A DNA stretch of 64,000 nt from Halomonas citrativorans (GTDB lineage Bacteria; Pseudomonadota; Gammaproteobacteria; Pseudomonadales; Halomonadaceae), in NCBI RefSeq assembly GCF_900163645.1, contig NZ_FUKM01000057.1, positions 124,001-188,000 on the forward strand. The letters run 5' to 3'. Under the pieces are notes generated by a model. That model ran no database searches, was not told the origin of the DNA, and was given only the letters and a program-made list of their open reading frames with translations. This document shows, in pieces, positions 43,296 through 51,981 of the stretch (positions within the stretch are counted from its first letter, which is position 1; the number at the start of each line of letters is the position of its first letter). A program made the translations under genes and the position numbers.

Positions 43296-43496
43296 CTAGC
43301 CACCGCCAATGGCGTGCACCACTTCGACCTGGTCATCCTCGGCCAAGGGAGTGATAGCTAGCTGGCTGCGTGGCACAATCTCTTCGTTGATCTCTACCGC
43401 GACCCGCCGACCCGTAAGCGCCAATTGATCGATTAGATCCGCAGCCGTCAGGCCCGCTTCCAGCGCGTAAGGCTCGCCATTGAGTTGAATGTGCAT
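43296..43496 (-). CDS. thiS: Sulfur carrier protein ThiS
   Basis: 66 residues, beta-grasp fold: [22 protein letters not shown] at the start and the required C-terminal GG (HAIGGG) for adenylation and thiocarboxylation. It donates sulfur to ThiG for thiazole formation. It is the first gene of thiS-thiG-trmB. I looked for a TPP riboswitch upstream and did not find one. Confidence 0.94.
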   Translation of the reverse strand: MHIQLNGEPYALEAGLTAADLIDQLALTGRRVAVEINEEIVPRSQLAITPLAEDDQVEVVHAIGGG

Positions 43497-43657
43497 AAGG
43501 GCGTCTCGTCTATCGAGGCATAGGGTCTATAAGAGTTAGGGCTAACCCTAGCGAAATACCAAAAAGTGCCTCTATTGTAGCGGTTTCCTGCGGCGCAAGG
43601 TATGCCGAGTCGCATGCTTGCTTATCGTGACGCGTTAACATCTTGAAAGGAGCAGCA

Positions 43658-44035
43658 ATGCAACGTAGCGAACGAATCATTTGGTGCCTGGTAGCGCTCT
43701 CCGGAGCTATCACGGTCATGGTGGGCGCGTATGCTGCTCATGGTCTGACTGCGCGCGTTTCGGCGGAGTTGGTGCACGCGGCCGAAACTGGCGTGCGCTA
43801 CCAGGCTTGGCACACGCTAGCGGTAATGGCGGTACTGGTCGGTCAGCGCGTGCTTGGTTTCAAGGGCTGGCAGTGGCCAGTTGCGCTGTGGGGGTTGGGC
43901 ATGGTGGCTTTCTCCGGCTCGCTTTATGCCATGGCAATGGCCGGTTTGAATGCAGGTATCGTGACGCCTATTGGTGGCGTTTTACTGATTGCCGGGTGGC
44001 TGATGCTGGCTGTGGCGGTGATCAGAAGCCCTTAA
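43658..44035 (+). CDS. DUF423 family small membrane protein
   Basis: 125 residues from the ATG at 43658 (AAAGGAGC 6 nt upstream). Four transmembrane helices and the DUF423 motifs GAYAAHGL, GVRYQAWHTLAVM, FSGSLYAMA and TPIGGVLLIAGW. The function is not established in this widespread inner-membrane family. It is a single gene, convergent with lacI. Confidence 0.88.
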   Translation: MQRSERIIWCLVALSGAITVMVGAYAAHGLTARVSAELVHAAETGVRYQAWHTLAVMAVLVGQRVLGFKGWQWPVALWGLGMVAFSGSLYAMAMAGLNAGIVTPIGGVLLIAGWLMLAVAVIRSP

Positions 44036-44104
44036 CCAAGAAGCCCCCGTAGATCCGCGAGCTCGTCGAGCTGGGTATTTGCAGACAACTAACACCGGGC
44101 CTTT

Positions 44105-45154
44105 TTACGGCTGACCTTTTAGCCGCCCGGTGCTTTTACGCACGATCAGGTGGCTGCTTAGCGTCTGATGCCGAATGGCCTGCTCGCCACGCAGCAGGTG
44201 AAGCAGAAGCTGCATGGCCTGCTGACCGATTTCGTTACGCGGCTGGCTAATGGTCGTCAGCTCCGGGTCGCAGTACTCGCTCAAGCCAATATTATCAAAG
44301 CCGACGACCGACAGCTGGTCGGGCACCCTTATGCCCAACTGGCGGGCGGCTTTCAGCACGCCAACCGCCATCTCGTCACTATGACAAAAAATCGCGGTAG
44401 GCCGGGGCGCTTTCCCCTCCAGTAGTGCTAGCCCCTGCTGATACCCAGAGCGAAATCCAAAGTTACCCTCTGCAATACGCGCTTCATTGCTCAACTGATG
44501 GGCCGCAAGCGTATCGCGATAGCCGCGGTTTCGTTCCTGGCAAATAGGGTTGTTCGCCGGGCCAGAAAGTGTGGCAATACGTCGATGGCCGAGCGACACC
44601 AGATAATCAATCGCCTGGCAGCTGGCCTGATGGTTATCGACGGCAATTAACGGCAGGTCGATATCGCTAAAAAACTCACAGGCCATGACCAGCGGAAAGC
44701 TCGCCTGACCATCCGCCTGCTTGACCAGCGCTTTGGGGATCTCTGAGGTCATCAGCACGATACCATCGGCCTGATTGGTCGAAAGTAGCCGAAAATAGGC
44801 CTCTGCGCGCGCCGGGTCGTGTTCGCAGTCACCAATCAGTATCTGGTAGCCCGCCTGATGGGCAACATCTTCCATGCCGCTAATAATTTCGGAGAAGAAC
44901 GGATTCGAAATATCCGGCAAGAGCGCCACGATGGTTTTGGACTCCGCTCGGCGCAAGTTGCGTGCGGCAATGTTGGGCGAATAACCCACCTGAGCAATTG
45001 CCTGGTTCACCCGCTTTCGGGTGGCATCGCTGACTTTTTCAGGCGTTGCCAAGGCGCGTGATACGGTGGCTGTCGAACAGCCCGCCGCTTTCGCCACGTC
45101 TTTAATCGTCGGCACGCTATGCGGCTGTTTGCTCGTTACCGGGGTGTTAAGCAT
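44105..45154 (-). CDS. LacI-family repressor of the adjacent sugar/polyol operon
   Basis: 349 residues from the ATG at 45154, preceded by CAGGA; a longer frame starting at 45247 would run through its own operator and is unlikely. N-terminal HTH VPTIKDVAKAAGCSTATVSRALATPEKV with hinge helix NIAARNLRR, then a periplasmic-binding-protein-like effector domain (KTIVALLPDISNPFFSEII to VVGFDNIGLSEYCDPELTTI). It is divergent from the isomerase-dehydrogenase-ABC operon; palindromes lie before both transcription units. It probably represses the operon until a sugar ligand binds. Confidence 0.9.
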   Translation of the reverse strand: MLNTPVTSKQPHSVPTIKDVAKAAGCSTATVSRALATPEKVSDATRKRVNQAIAQVGYSPNIAARNLRRAESKTIVALLPDISNPFFSEIISGMEDVAHQAGYQILIGDCEHDPARAEAYFRLLSTNQADGIVLMTSEIPKALVKQADGQASFPLVMACEFFSDIDLPLIAVDNHQASCQAIDYLVSLGHRRIATLSGPANNPICQERNRGYRDTLAAHQLSNEARIAEGNFGFRSGYQQGLALLEGKAPRPTAIFCHSDEMAVGVLKAARQLGIRVPDQLSVVGFDNIGLSEYCDPELTTISQPRNEIGQQAMQLLLHLLRGEQAIRHQTLSSHLIVRKSTGRLKGQP

Positions 45155-45227
45155 TGAACGATAATCCTGAAAAAAACGCGCCTGAAAGCGGGCGGTTAAA
45201 GACAATTTTGGCGCCCTACTAGCTAAA

Positions 45228-45243
45228 ATGTAAATGTTTACAT
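45228..45243. promoter_or_regulatory. LacI-type operator upstream of the repressor gene
   Basis: ATGTAAATGTTTACAT is a 7-2-7 palindrome 74 bp upstream of the LacI start codon, suggesting autoregulation. Confidence 0.65.
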
Positions 45244-45458
45244 CCAAATTCTAGCAGTGCTAACCACAACATTTAAACGCACCTTTACTATTAGCGCGTT
45301 AATTATGTGACTATTTATTCCCTTTTTTTATTTATTCTTTAGTCTAAATTATAAGTGCTTACCGAGAGGTTTAAGATTTAAAGCCCTTTTGAAGCAGTGC
45401 GTTATCCATTTTATATTTCCTTTTTTACGCGCTTGACCGATGTACGTTGCTCTGCTGA

Positions 45459-45476
45459 AATGTAATCCATTACATT
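45459..45476. promoter_or_regulatory. LacI-type operator upstream of the sugar operon
   Basis: AATGTAATCCATTACATT is a perfect 8-2-8 palindrome, sharing ATGTAA/TTACAT half-sites with the one at 45228-45243. A candidate promoter is TTGACC (45433-45438), 17 nt, TGAAAT (45456-45461), overlapped by the operator. The two sites are 231 bp apart, which would permit looping. The 376-bp gap between the divergent starts otherwise holds only AT-rich sequence. Confidence 0.72.
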
Positions 45477-45530
45477 GCGTCTTTCAGACTGGTTGCTGAC
45501 GCTAAAACAACAAAACAAATGAGGTCGATG

Positions 45531-46586
45531 ATGAAGACCCTTAAAGGGCCCGCGCTCTTTCTAGCCCAGTACATTGGTGATCAACCGCCTTTTGATAGCC
45601 TGGAGAATATTGCTCGCTGGGCATCGGAACTGGGCTTTAAAGCGATTCAAATGCCCACGCTGGATAAGCGGTTTTTTGATCTTGAACGAGCGGCAGAAAG
45701 CCAGGTGTATTGCCAGGAAGTGCAGGCGACTTTAGCGCAATATGACTTGGAAATTTGCGAGCTTTCGACGCATTTGCAGGGCCAATTGGTGGCCGTGCAT
45801 CCGGTTTATGACAGCCTGTTTGATGGCTTCGCCCCGCCTGAACTGCACGGCGATCCGGTCGCGCGGCAAGCCTGGGCCGTCGAGCAGCTAAAGCTTGCTG
45901 CGCAGGCCAGCGCCAATCTGGGTTTGAAGGCCCACGCCACGTTCTCCGGCTCGCTGCTTTGGCCGTTTCTTTACCCCTGGCCGCAGCGCCCCGCTGGATT
46001 GGTTGAAGACGGGTTTGCCGAGCTAGCCAAGCGCTGGCGGCCCATTCTGGACGCTTTCGATGCCGCCGGTGTGGACTTATGTTTTGAGATTCATCCCGGT
46101 GAAGACCTGCACGATGGCGCGACCTTCGAGCGTTTTTTAGCCGCTGTGGACCATCACCCGCGCTGCTGCATGCTGTATGACCCTTCGCATTTGGTGCTTC
46201 AACAGCTTGATCACCTTGCCTTTCTTGACCGCTATCACCCGTATATCCGCATGTTTCATGTCAAGGATGCCGAGTTTCATCCTACCGCCCAGCAGGGCGT
46301 TTACGGCGGCTACACCTCCTGGGTCGAGCGGGCAGGCCGCTTTCGCTCCCTGGGCGACGGGCAGGTGGATTTCAAAGCGGTGTTCTCGAAACTGGCCCAG
46401 TACGATTTTGATGGCTGGGCAGTCATCGAGTGGGAGTGCGCGCTCAAACATCCTGAGCAGGGCGCGGCGGAAGGCGTCACGTTCGTGAACGAGCACATCA
46501 TTCAGGTGACCGACCGCGCGTTTGATGATTTTGCCGATGCTGGAACGGATCGCCAGGCCAATCGCACGCTGCTGGGACTAGGCTAA
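45531..46586 (+). CDS. Sugar phosphate isomerase/epimerase-like TIM-barrel enzyme
   Basis: 351 residues from the ATG at 45531, with GAGGT 5 nt upstream; ATGs at 45519 and 45528 are alternatives. AP-endonuclease-2-type TIM barrel with a probable metal site: ELSTHLQGQLVAV, LCFEIHPGEDLHDG, MLYDPSHLVLQ, FHVKDAEF and WAVIEWECALKHPE. The HPGED, DPSH, HVKD and EWE elements are the usual metal ligands. The reaction is unknown; relatives isomerise or epimerise keto-sugars or inositol derivatives. It heads an operon with a Gfo/Idh dehydrogenase (21 bp) and a sugar ABC importer. Confidence 0.85.
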   Translation: MKTLKGPALFLAQYIGDQPPFDSLENIARWASELGFKAIQMPTLDKRFFDLERAAESQVYCQEVQATLAQYDLEICELSTHLQGQLVAVHPVYDSLFDGFAPPELHGDPVARQAWAVEQLKLAAQASANLGLKAHATFSGSLLWPFLYPWPQRPAGLVEDGFAELAKRWRPILDAFDAAGVDLCFEIHPGEDLHDGATFERFLAAVDHHPRCCMLYDPSHLVLQQLDHLAFLDRYHPYIRMFHVKDAEFHPTAQQGVYGGYTSWVERAGRFRSLGDGQVDFKAVFSKLAQYDFDGWAVIEWECALKHPEQGAAEGVTFVNEHIIQVTDRAFDDFADAGTDRQANRTLLGLG

Positions 46587-46607
46587 ACTACGCTCAGGGG
46601 TTAGATA

Positions 46608-47786
46608 ATGACAACAACCAACAACATGCCACGAAGGCTTCGGCTCGCCATGGTAGGCGGCGGTCAAGGCGCTTTTATTGGCAGTGTACACCGCATGGCG
46701 GCGCGCCTGGATGACCGTTTTGAGCTGGTGGCCGGGGCTTTTTCATCTCGGGCCGAGCGCAACCTGGCGACCGCCGACGAGTTAGGTATTGATGAGCAGC
46801 GCTGCTATGCCGACTACGCAGCGCTGTTGGCAGGCGAAGCCGCTCGTGAAGATGGCGCGCAGGTTGTGGCAATCGTGACGCCTAACCACCTGCATTACCC
46901 GGCGGCGCTGGCAAGCCTGGAAGCGGGCTTTCACGTGGTGTGCGAAAAACCCATGACGCTCAGCGTTGAGGAAGCTGAACAGCTGGCTCAGGCGGCTGAG
47001 AAAAGCGCTCGCCACTTTGTATTAATGCACAACTATGCGGGTTACCCACTGGTTCAGCATGCCCGTGAACTGATTGCCGAAGGCGCGCTGGGGCAGCTTC
47101 GCCATGTGCAGGTCGAGTATATTCAAGAGTGGTTAAGCGACCCCCCCGAAGCCGATAACCGACAGGCCGCCTGGCGGTTGGACCCCGCTCAGGCGGGTGC
47201 GGCGGGCTGCCTGGGGGATATCGGCGTGCATGCGTTTCAGTTGGCCCAGTTTATTAGTGGCCAGCGCGTCAGCGAGGTCAGCGCTGAGTTGGTGACCGCG
47301 GTGCCGGGGCGGGCGCTAGATGATAACGTTCAGGCGTTGCTGCGCTTCAATGGCGGGGCACGAGGTATGCTCTGGGCAAGCCAGACGGCCGCTGGTTATG
47401 AAAACGCGCTAACCATTCGCATCATCGGTGAGAAAGCCAGCTTGCAGTGGGCCCAAGAGCAGCCCAACGAGCTGTGGCTGAAACCGCTTAATGGGCCAAG
47501 CCAGCGCTTAACACGGCGCGATGATTGGCTAAGTGCAGACATTGGCCAGGGCGTTCGCGTGCCGGGCGGGCATCCGGAAGGCTACATTGAAGCCTTTGCC
47601 AACCTGTATCAGGCGCTGGCCGATGGGCACACGTCAGGCGAGTATCCGTCTTGGTTGCCCGGCATTGAAGACGGTGTGGATGGCATGCGCTTTATTGCCG
47701 CCGCGATTACCTCACACGAGGCGGAGGGTAGCTGGACGCCGCTGCATCTGAGTAAAGCGTCAGGCGCTTCTGGGGGCGCCCCATGA
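46608..47786 (+). CDS. Gfo/Idh/MocA-family oxidoreductase
   Basis: 392 residues. Rossmann motif LRLAMVGGGQGAFIGSVHRMAA, the EKPMTLS motif with the conserved lysine, and AGAAGCLGDIGVHAFQLAQFI of the C-terminal domain (D/H catalytic pair). It is an NAD(P)-dependent dehydrogenase of sugars, inositols or their derivatives. Paired with the upstream TIM-barrel enzyme it suggests an oxidation-isomerisation route, perhaps through a keto-sugar. Its stop overlaps the ABC ATPase start by 4 bp. Confidence 0.9.
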   Translation: MTTTNNMPRRLRLAMVGGGQGAFIGSVHRMAARLDDRFELVAGAFSSRAERNLATADELGIDEQRCYADYAALLAGEAAREDGAQVVAIVTPNHLHYPAALASLEAGFHVVCEKPMTLSVEEAEQLAQAAEKSARHFVLMHNYAGYPLVQHARELIAEGALGQLRHVQVEYIQEWLSDPPEADNRQAAWRLDPAQAGAAGCLGDIGVHAFQLAQFISGQRVSEVSAELVTAVPGRALDDNVQALLRFNGGARGMLWASQTAAGYENALTIRIIGEKASLQWAQEQPNELWLKPLNGPSQRLTRRDDWLSADIGQGVRVPGGHPEGYIEAFANLYQALADGHTSGEYPSWLPGIEDGVDGMRFIAAAITSHEAEGSWTPLHLSKASGASGGAP

Positions 47787-49324
47787 GTGAGCCTATTTTA
47801 AAGCTTGAAGGGATCGGTAAAGCGTTCGGCCCCGTTCAAGTACTGAATGATATTTCCCTTTCCGTTATGCCGGGCGAAGTGCTGGGTATTCTGGGGGAAA
47901 ATGGCGCCGGAAAATCCACGCTGTTAAAGATCATCAGCGGTATTTACACGCCAACGGTGGGTGCGATTTACCTGAATGGCCAGATATTCAGCGCATTGGA
48001 CCCGATTACGGCGCGTTCTCACGGCGTGGCGATGATTCCCCAGGAATTCAATTTAATCCCCACGCTGCGCGTTTACGAAAATGTCTTTTTGGGCCAGGAA
48101 GTACGCCGTCATGGTTTTCTTGACCACGCAGGCATGCGTAAACGCACCCAGCAACTGCTCAGCTCGCTTGAAGTGGACCTAGACCCTGAACTTTCCATCG
48201 AGCGGCTAAGCGTTGCCCAAAAGCAGATGGTTGAAGTGGCCAGGGTGCTGGTTAACGACGCGCGACTGCTGATTCTGGATGAGCCCACTACGGTACTGAC
48301 CGACCGTGAAGTTGCGGTGTTGTTCAGGGTAGTGCGCGCGCTGGTCGCCAAGGGCGTCACGATTCTGTTTATTTCTCACAAGCTAAAAGAGGTCAAAGAC
48401 CTTTGTGACCGGCTGCTGATTTTACGCGACGGCCAGCAAGTAGAACTGTGCGAGACCGCGACGCTTAATGAAGAGGACATGGCGCGCAAAATGGTCGGGC
48501 GTGAGCTGTCACAAATTTACCCTGAGAAGCTCGCGCAACGTGCTGATAACACGCCGCCTGCGCTGCGGGTGCGGGGTTTAAGCCTTAAAGGCAAACTCAA
48601 GGACATCAACCTAAAGGTACGCCGTGGCGAAGTGCTGGGGCTGGCCGGGCTGGTGGGCGCGGGGCGCACCGAAATTGCTGAAACCATCATGGGGTTGCAC
48701 CGCAAAGAGCAGGGCGAGATATTTATCGATGGCGAGCTTGTAGATCTTCGATCGCCCAACGAAGCCCACGCCCACGGCTTGGCGTATCTGTCGGAAGACC
48801 GCCAGGGCAAGGGGCTGATTCTCTCGTTTAACGTCATGCAGAACATTACCGCCCTTAGCCTGAAACGCTATGTTCGCGGGTTTATCAAGCACCGCGCTGA
48901 ACGACGTCAGGCCGAACATTATCAGCAGCGCTTGGCCATCAAGGCATCCAACCTGGCGGCGCCGGTGAGTCTGTTGAGCGGTGGCAACCAGCAGAAGGTT
49001 TACTTCTCAAAATTACTCGATATTGAGCCCGATATCCTGATTCTCGATGAGCCCACCCGCGGCATCGACATAAGCGCCAAACAGCAGATTTATCGATTGA
49101 TTCGCGACCTTACCGAACAAAATAAAGCCGTTATCGTGATCTCCTCCGAGCTTGAAGAGGTCATTGGTATTGCGGATCGGGTGTTAGTGATTCGAGAGGG
49201 GAAAATAGCCGTTGAGCTTAGCGGTGACGATATCAACGAAGAACAAATAATGCTGTATGCCGCTGGCGCACGACAGCACGCCAACCTTGAACCAGTGGGG
49301 AATTACGATGGCTCAATCGCCTAA
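47783..49324 (+). CDS. Sugar ABC transporter ATPase (RbsA type, two domains)
   Basis: 513 residues with two fused ABC domains. Domain 1: Walker A GENGAGKST, signature LSVAQKQMVEVAR, Walker B LLILDEPTTVLT. Domain 2: degenerate Walker A GLVGAGRTE and signature LSGGNQQKVYFSK, followed by ILDEPTRGIDI. This asymmetry is typical of RbsA/MglA/XylG carbohydrate importers. It energises the permease encoded next, whose start lies 17 bp inside its 3' end. Confidence 0.95.
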   Translation: MSEPILKLEGIGKAFGPVQVLNDISLSVMPGEVLGILGENGAGKSTLLKIISGIYTPTVGAIYLNGQIFSALDPITARSHGVAMIPQEFNLIPTLRVYENVFLGQEVRRHGFLDHAGMRKRTQQLLSSLEVDLDPELSIERLSVAQKQMVEVARVLVNDARLLILDEPTTVLTDREVAVLFRVVRALVAKGVTILFISHKLKEVKDLCDRLLILRDGQQVELCETATLNEEDMARKMVGRELSQIYPEKLAQRADNTPPALRVRGLSLKGKLKDINLKVRRGEVLGLAGLVGAGRTEIAETIMGLHRKEQGEIFIDGELVDLRSPNEAHAHGLAYLSEDRQGKGLILSFNVMQNITALSLKRYVRGFIKHRAERRQAEHYQQRLAIKASNLAAPVSLLSGGNQQKVYFSKLLDIEPDILILDEPTRGIDISAKQQIYRLIRDLTEQNKAVIVISSELEEVIGIADRVLVIREGKIAVELSGDDINEEQIMLYAAGARQHANLEPVGNYDGSIA

Positions 49325-50300
49325 TACCAAGTCAATGGGGAGCGTTGCACGCCAAGGCCTGCGCAGGTTGCCCCTTAACGCGACGATTCTAGCCCCGCTG
49401 GTGGCGCTGATTTTGCTGTTCGTGGTGTCATCGATTGCCAGCGAATATTTTCTTAATACGCGCAATATTTCCAACGTAATGCGCCAGGTCTCCTATACCG
49501 GCATTATCGCTATCGGCATGACCTTTGTGATTATCGCCGGCGGGATCGATCTGTCGGTGGGGTCGATGGTGGCGCTGGTGGGTGTGGTTATCCTGTATAT
49601 CGTCAATAGCATTAGTGACCCTATTCAGGCGGTGCTTCTTGGCCTGTTGGCCGCTATCGCAGTGGGCGGGCTGTTAGGGCTATTCAACGGTTTGTTAGTC
49701 ACCCGAGGGCGCATAGCGGCCTTTGTGGTAACGCTTGCCAGTATGTCGATTTTTCGCTCGCTGGCGCTCTACTTCACCGATGCGGCGGTGGTTTCTACCC
49801 CCAATCCGCTATTCTCAAGCGTGGGCGGCGGCTTTTTGCTGGGCATTCCGGTGCCGGTGATCGTGTTCTTTGGCCTGGCGATCATCGCGCATGTGCTGCT
49901 GTTTCATACCCCTTACGGGCGGCATGTGTGCGCGGTGGGCGCTAATCCTCAGGTAGCACGCTATTCGGGCATTCGGGTTGAGCGCATTGTGCTCTCCACC
50001 TTTGTGATTGCGGGCATTTGCGTGGGGCTTTCAGCCATCATGCTGACCTCGCGGCTCAACTCGGTAAGCCCGAGTGATGCGGGCTACTTTTATGAGTTGG
50101 ATGCTATTGCCGCCGTCGTCATAGGAGGCACGGCGCTTTCCGGTGGGCGCGGCTCGATATGGGGCACGGTCATCGGCGCGCTGATTCTGGGCATTATCAA
50201 CAACATGCTTAACCTGACGGGCGTTTCCCCTTATTTACAGGGACTGGTCAAGGGCGGCGTCATTTTGCTGGCGGTGCTGCTGCAGTACAAGCGTACCTGA
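49308..50300 (+). CDS. Sugar ABC transporter permease (RbsC type)
   Basis: 330 residues from the ATG at 49308 (GTGGGGA upstream); a longer frame from 49257 lies within the ATPase gene. About eight to ten transmembrane helices with the RbsC motifs MTFVIIAGGIDLSVGSMVAL and AVGANPQVARYSGI (contact with the ATPase), and ELDAIAAVVIGGTALSGGRGS. It forms the channel for the sugar importer. Confidence 0.93.
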   Translation: MAQSPNTKSMGSVARQGLRRLPLNATILAPLVALILLFVVSSIASEYFLNTRNISNVMRQVSYTGIIAIGMTFVIIAGGIDLSVGSMVALVGVVILYIVNSISDPIQAVLLGLLAAIAVGGLLGLFNGLLVTRGRIAAFVVTLASMSIFRSLALYFTDAAVVSTPNPLFSSVGGGFLLGIPVPVIVFFGLAIIAHVLLFHTPYGRHVCAVGANPQVARYSGIRVERIVLSTFVIAGICVGLSAIMLTSRLNSVSPSDAGYFYELDAIAAVVIGGTALSGGRGSIWGTVIGALILGIINNMLNLTGVSPYLQGLVKGGVILLAVLLQYKRT

Positions 50301-50421
50301 CTTGTAAAAACGGACGTTAAAAACAGTCTTTTCGGTCGCTATGCCCAAACAGGGCCGACGATCACACTGGACGGGGTTGGCTCGTCCATCCACGATGTAC
50401 GTTAGAAAGGGAGCAATAACA

Positions 50422-51390
50422 ATGACACTATCACGCCTTTTCAAGACTGCCGCGCTGGCAACGGCCATAGCGAGTACGTCCAGCCTGGCGCTGGCCGACG
50501 ACTACCATATTGGCGTCACCGTGCCGTCCGCTGACCATGGCTGGACCGCAGGCCTTTTATGGTGGGCACAGCAAGCTGCCGACGACCTGAGTGAGCAGTA
50601 TCCGGATGTGAGCTTTACCGTGCTTTCCGCCAATTCCGGCACGGCCCAGGTCTCTAACGTGGAAGATCTGATGATCCGCAACCTGGATGCGTTAGTCATT
50701 CTTCCACACGACCCGGCAACGCTTCAGGCAGTTATTTCCGAAGCTTACGATGAAGGCATCTATACCGTTGTGGTGGACCGCGAGCTTGAAACGCCTGCGC
50801 AAAACGTCTTTATTGCGGGCGATAACCCAGGCTTAGGCGAGCACGCCGCGCGTTATATCGCTGAAGAGTTGGGCGGCGAGGGCAATATTTTGGTGCTGGA
50901 AGGCCCGCCTATTCCCATCAACAGTCAGCGTGTCGATGCCTTTAATCGGGTGATGGAAAACTATCCCGATATCAATATCCTGGCCTCCCAAACGACCAAC
51001 TGGAACCCACAGCAGGCACTTAGCGTAACGGAAGACCTGCTGGGCAGTAACCCGGAAGTGGATGCCATTTGGGCGGGTGACGATGACGTATTGATCTCGG
51101 CCCTTCAGGCGGTGGATGAAAACAACCGCGACGATATCCAGCTGATTGTGGGCGGTGGCGGCTCTCAACGCGTGATCGAAATGATCCGTGATGAGCACCC
51201 GATGGTTAAAGGCACCGTTACCTATCCGCCGAACATGATTGCTTCTGCCATGGCGCTAGCGGTACACGGCGTTAAAGGCGAGCATCTGGGCGATATGTAC
51301 CACGGCGTGCCTTCAAGGCTCATCCTTAACGCTGACCTGATCACCCTCGACAATGTAGAAGAGTACTACGAGCCAGAAGCCGCTTACTAA
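50422..51390 (+). CDS. Sugar ABC transporter substrate-binding protein (RbsB type)
   Basis: 322 residues from the ATG at 50422 (AAAGGGAGC upstream). A signal peptide ends at LALA|DD (about 25). Periplasmic binding protein cluster B: IGVTVPSADHGWTAGLLWWAQQAA, VEDLMIRNLDALVILPHDPATLQ, VVVDREL, IWAGDDDVLISALQAV. Ligand-binding aromatics (W41, W48-W49) suit a sugar or polyol. It is last in the operon, 121 bp after the permease, and is followed by a strong terminator. Confidence 0.92.
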   Translation: MTLSRLFKTAALATAIASTSSLALADDYHIGVTVPSADHGWTAGLLWWAQQAADDLSEQYPDVSFTVLSANSGTAQVSNVEDLMIRNLDALVILPHDPATLQAVISEAYDEGIYTVVVDRELETPAQNVFIAGDNPGLGEHAARYIAEELGGEGNILVLEGPPIPINSQRVDAFNRVMENYPDINILASQTTNWNPQQALSVTEDLLGSNPEVDAIWAGDDDVLISALQAVDENNRDDIQLIVGGGGSQRVIEMIRDEHPMVKGTVTYPPNMIASAMALAVHGVKGEHLGDMYHGVPSRLILNADLITLDNVEEYYEPEAAY

Positions 51391-51405
51391 GCTACCTGGC
51401 CGCTA

Positions 51406-51455
51406 AACGCCCCGGCCCCAGGCTACTTGATAGCCAGGGCCCGGGGCGTTTTTTT
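51406..51455 (+). terminator. Terminator of the sugar operon
   Basis: AACGCCCCGG and CCGGGGCGTT pair around an inner stem-loop containing GGCTAC-TTGA-TAGCC; seven T follow. It lies 15 bp after the binding-protein stop. Confidence 0.88.
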
Positions 51456-51499
51456 GCAAGCCATTCTCTACGATCACTGCTTACCCCGTTTGTCGGCTG

Positions 51500-51913
51500 C
51501 TACGTAGCGGGCAAGGCATAGCTTGCGGTGGCGTGCACAACTGGGCGACGTTCATCGGCCGCGGAGAATATCTGCACTTCACCCACCGCTAAACGGCGGC
51601 CCAGCTTGATCAGCCTGGCGTGAGCGATAATGTCATGCTCGCCTGAAGCGGCGCGCAGGAAATGGCAGTTGAAATCACTGGTGACTGCCATGGGTTCAGG
51701 GCCGATTTGGGCCAGAATCGCCACGTACAGCGCCACATCGGCAAAGCCCATCATCGTAGGGCCGCTTACTCGGGGGCCAGGGCGTAGATGCTCATAACCT
51801 ACCGTTAAGCGCATCGTGGCACACATCTCGCCCACGCTCTCAATTCTGCCCATTCGCTGGGGGAACACTTCATCTAAAAAGTGCTCGATCTGTTCGACAG
51901 TCATGATGGTCAT
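51500..51913 (-). CDS. PaaI-like hotdog-fold thioesterase
   Basis: 137 residues from the ATG at 51913, with AAGGA 8 nt upstream. Hotdog fold with GPTMMGFADVALYVAILA (helix with the catalytic acidic residue) and TSDFNCHFLRAA, as in 4HBT/PaaI thioesterases. The acyl-CoA substrate is unknown. The start lies close to the glcB terminator hairpin, which falls in its upstream region. Confidence 0.82.
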   Translation of the reverse strand: MTIMTVEQIEHFLDEVFPQRMGRIESVGEMCATMRLTVGYEHLRPGPRVSGPTMMGFADVALYVAILAQIGPEPMAVTSDFNCHFLRAASGEHDIIAHARLIKLGRRLAVGEVQIFSAADERRPVVHATASYALPAT

Positions 51914-51929
51914 TGTTGTTGTCCTTCAT

Positions 51930-51962
51930 AAAAAAAGCCCCAAGGCATATGCCTTAGGGCTA
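51930..51962 (-). terminator. Terminator of glcB
   Basis: On the minus strand, AGCCC-T-AAGGCA and TGCCTT-G-GGGCT form a stem (51936-51961) followed by TTTTTTT. It lies 20 bp after the glcB stop. The next gene on this strand is the thioesterase. Confidence 0.87.
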
Positions 51963-51981
51963 GTTGTACCATAAAACGAAT

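Noticed and set aside
43497-43657. TPP riboswitch expected before thiS-thiG (and before thiD at 23.6 kb)
   Set aside because: I searched both strands for the conserved CUGAGA and ACCUGAUC-type elements and did not find them at useful spacing.
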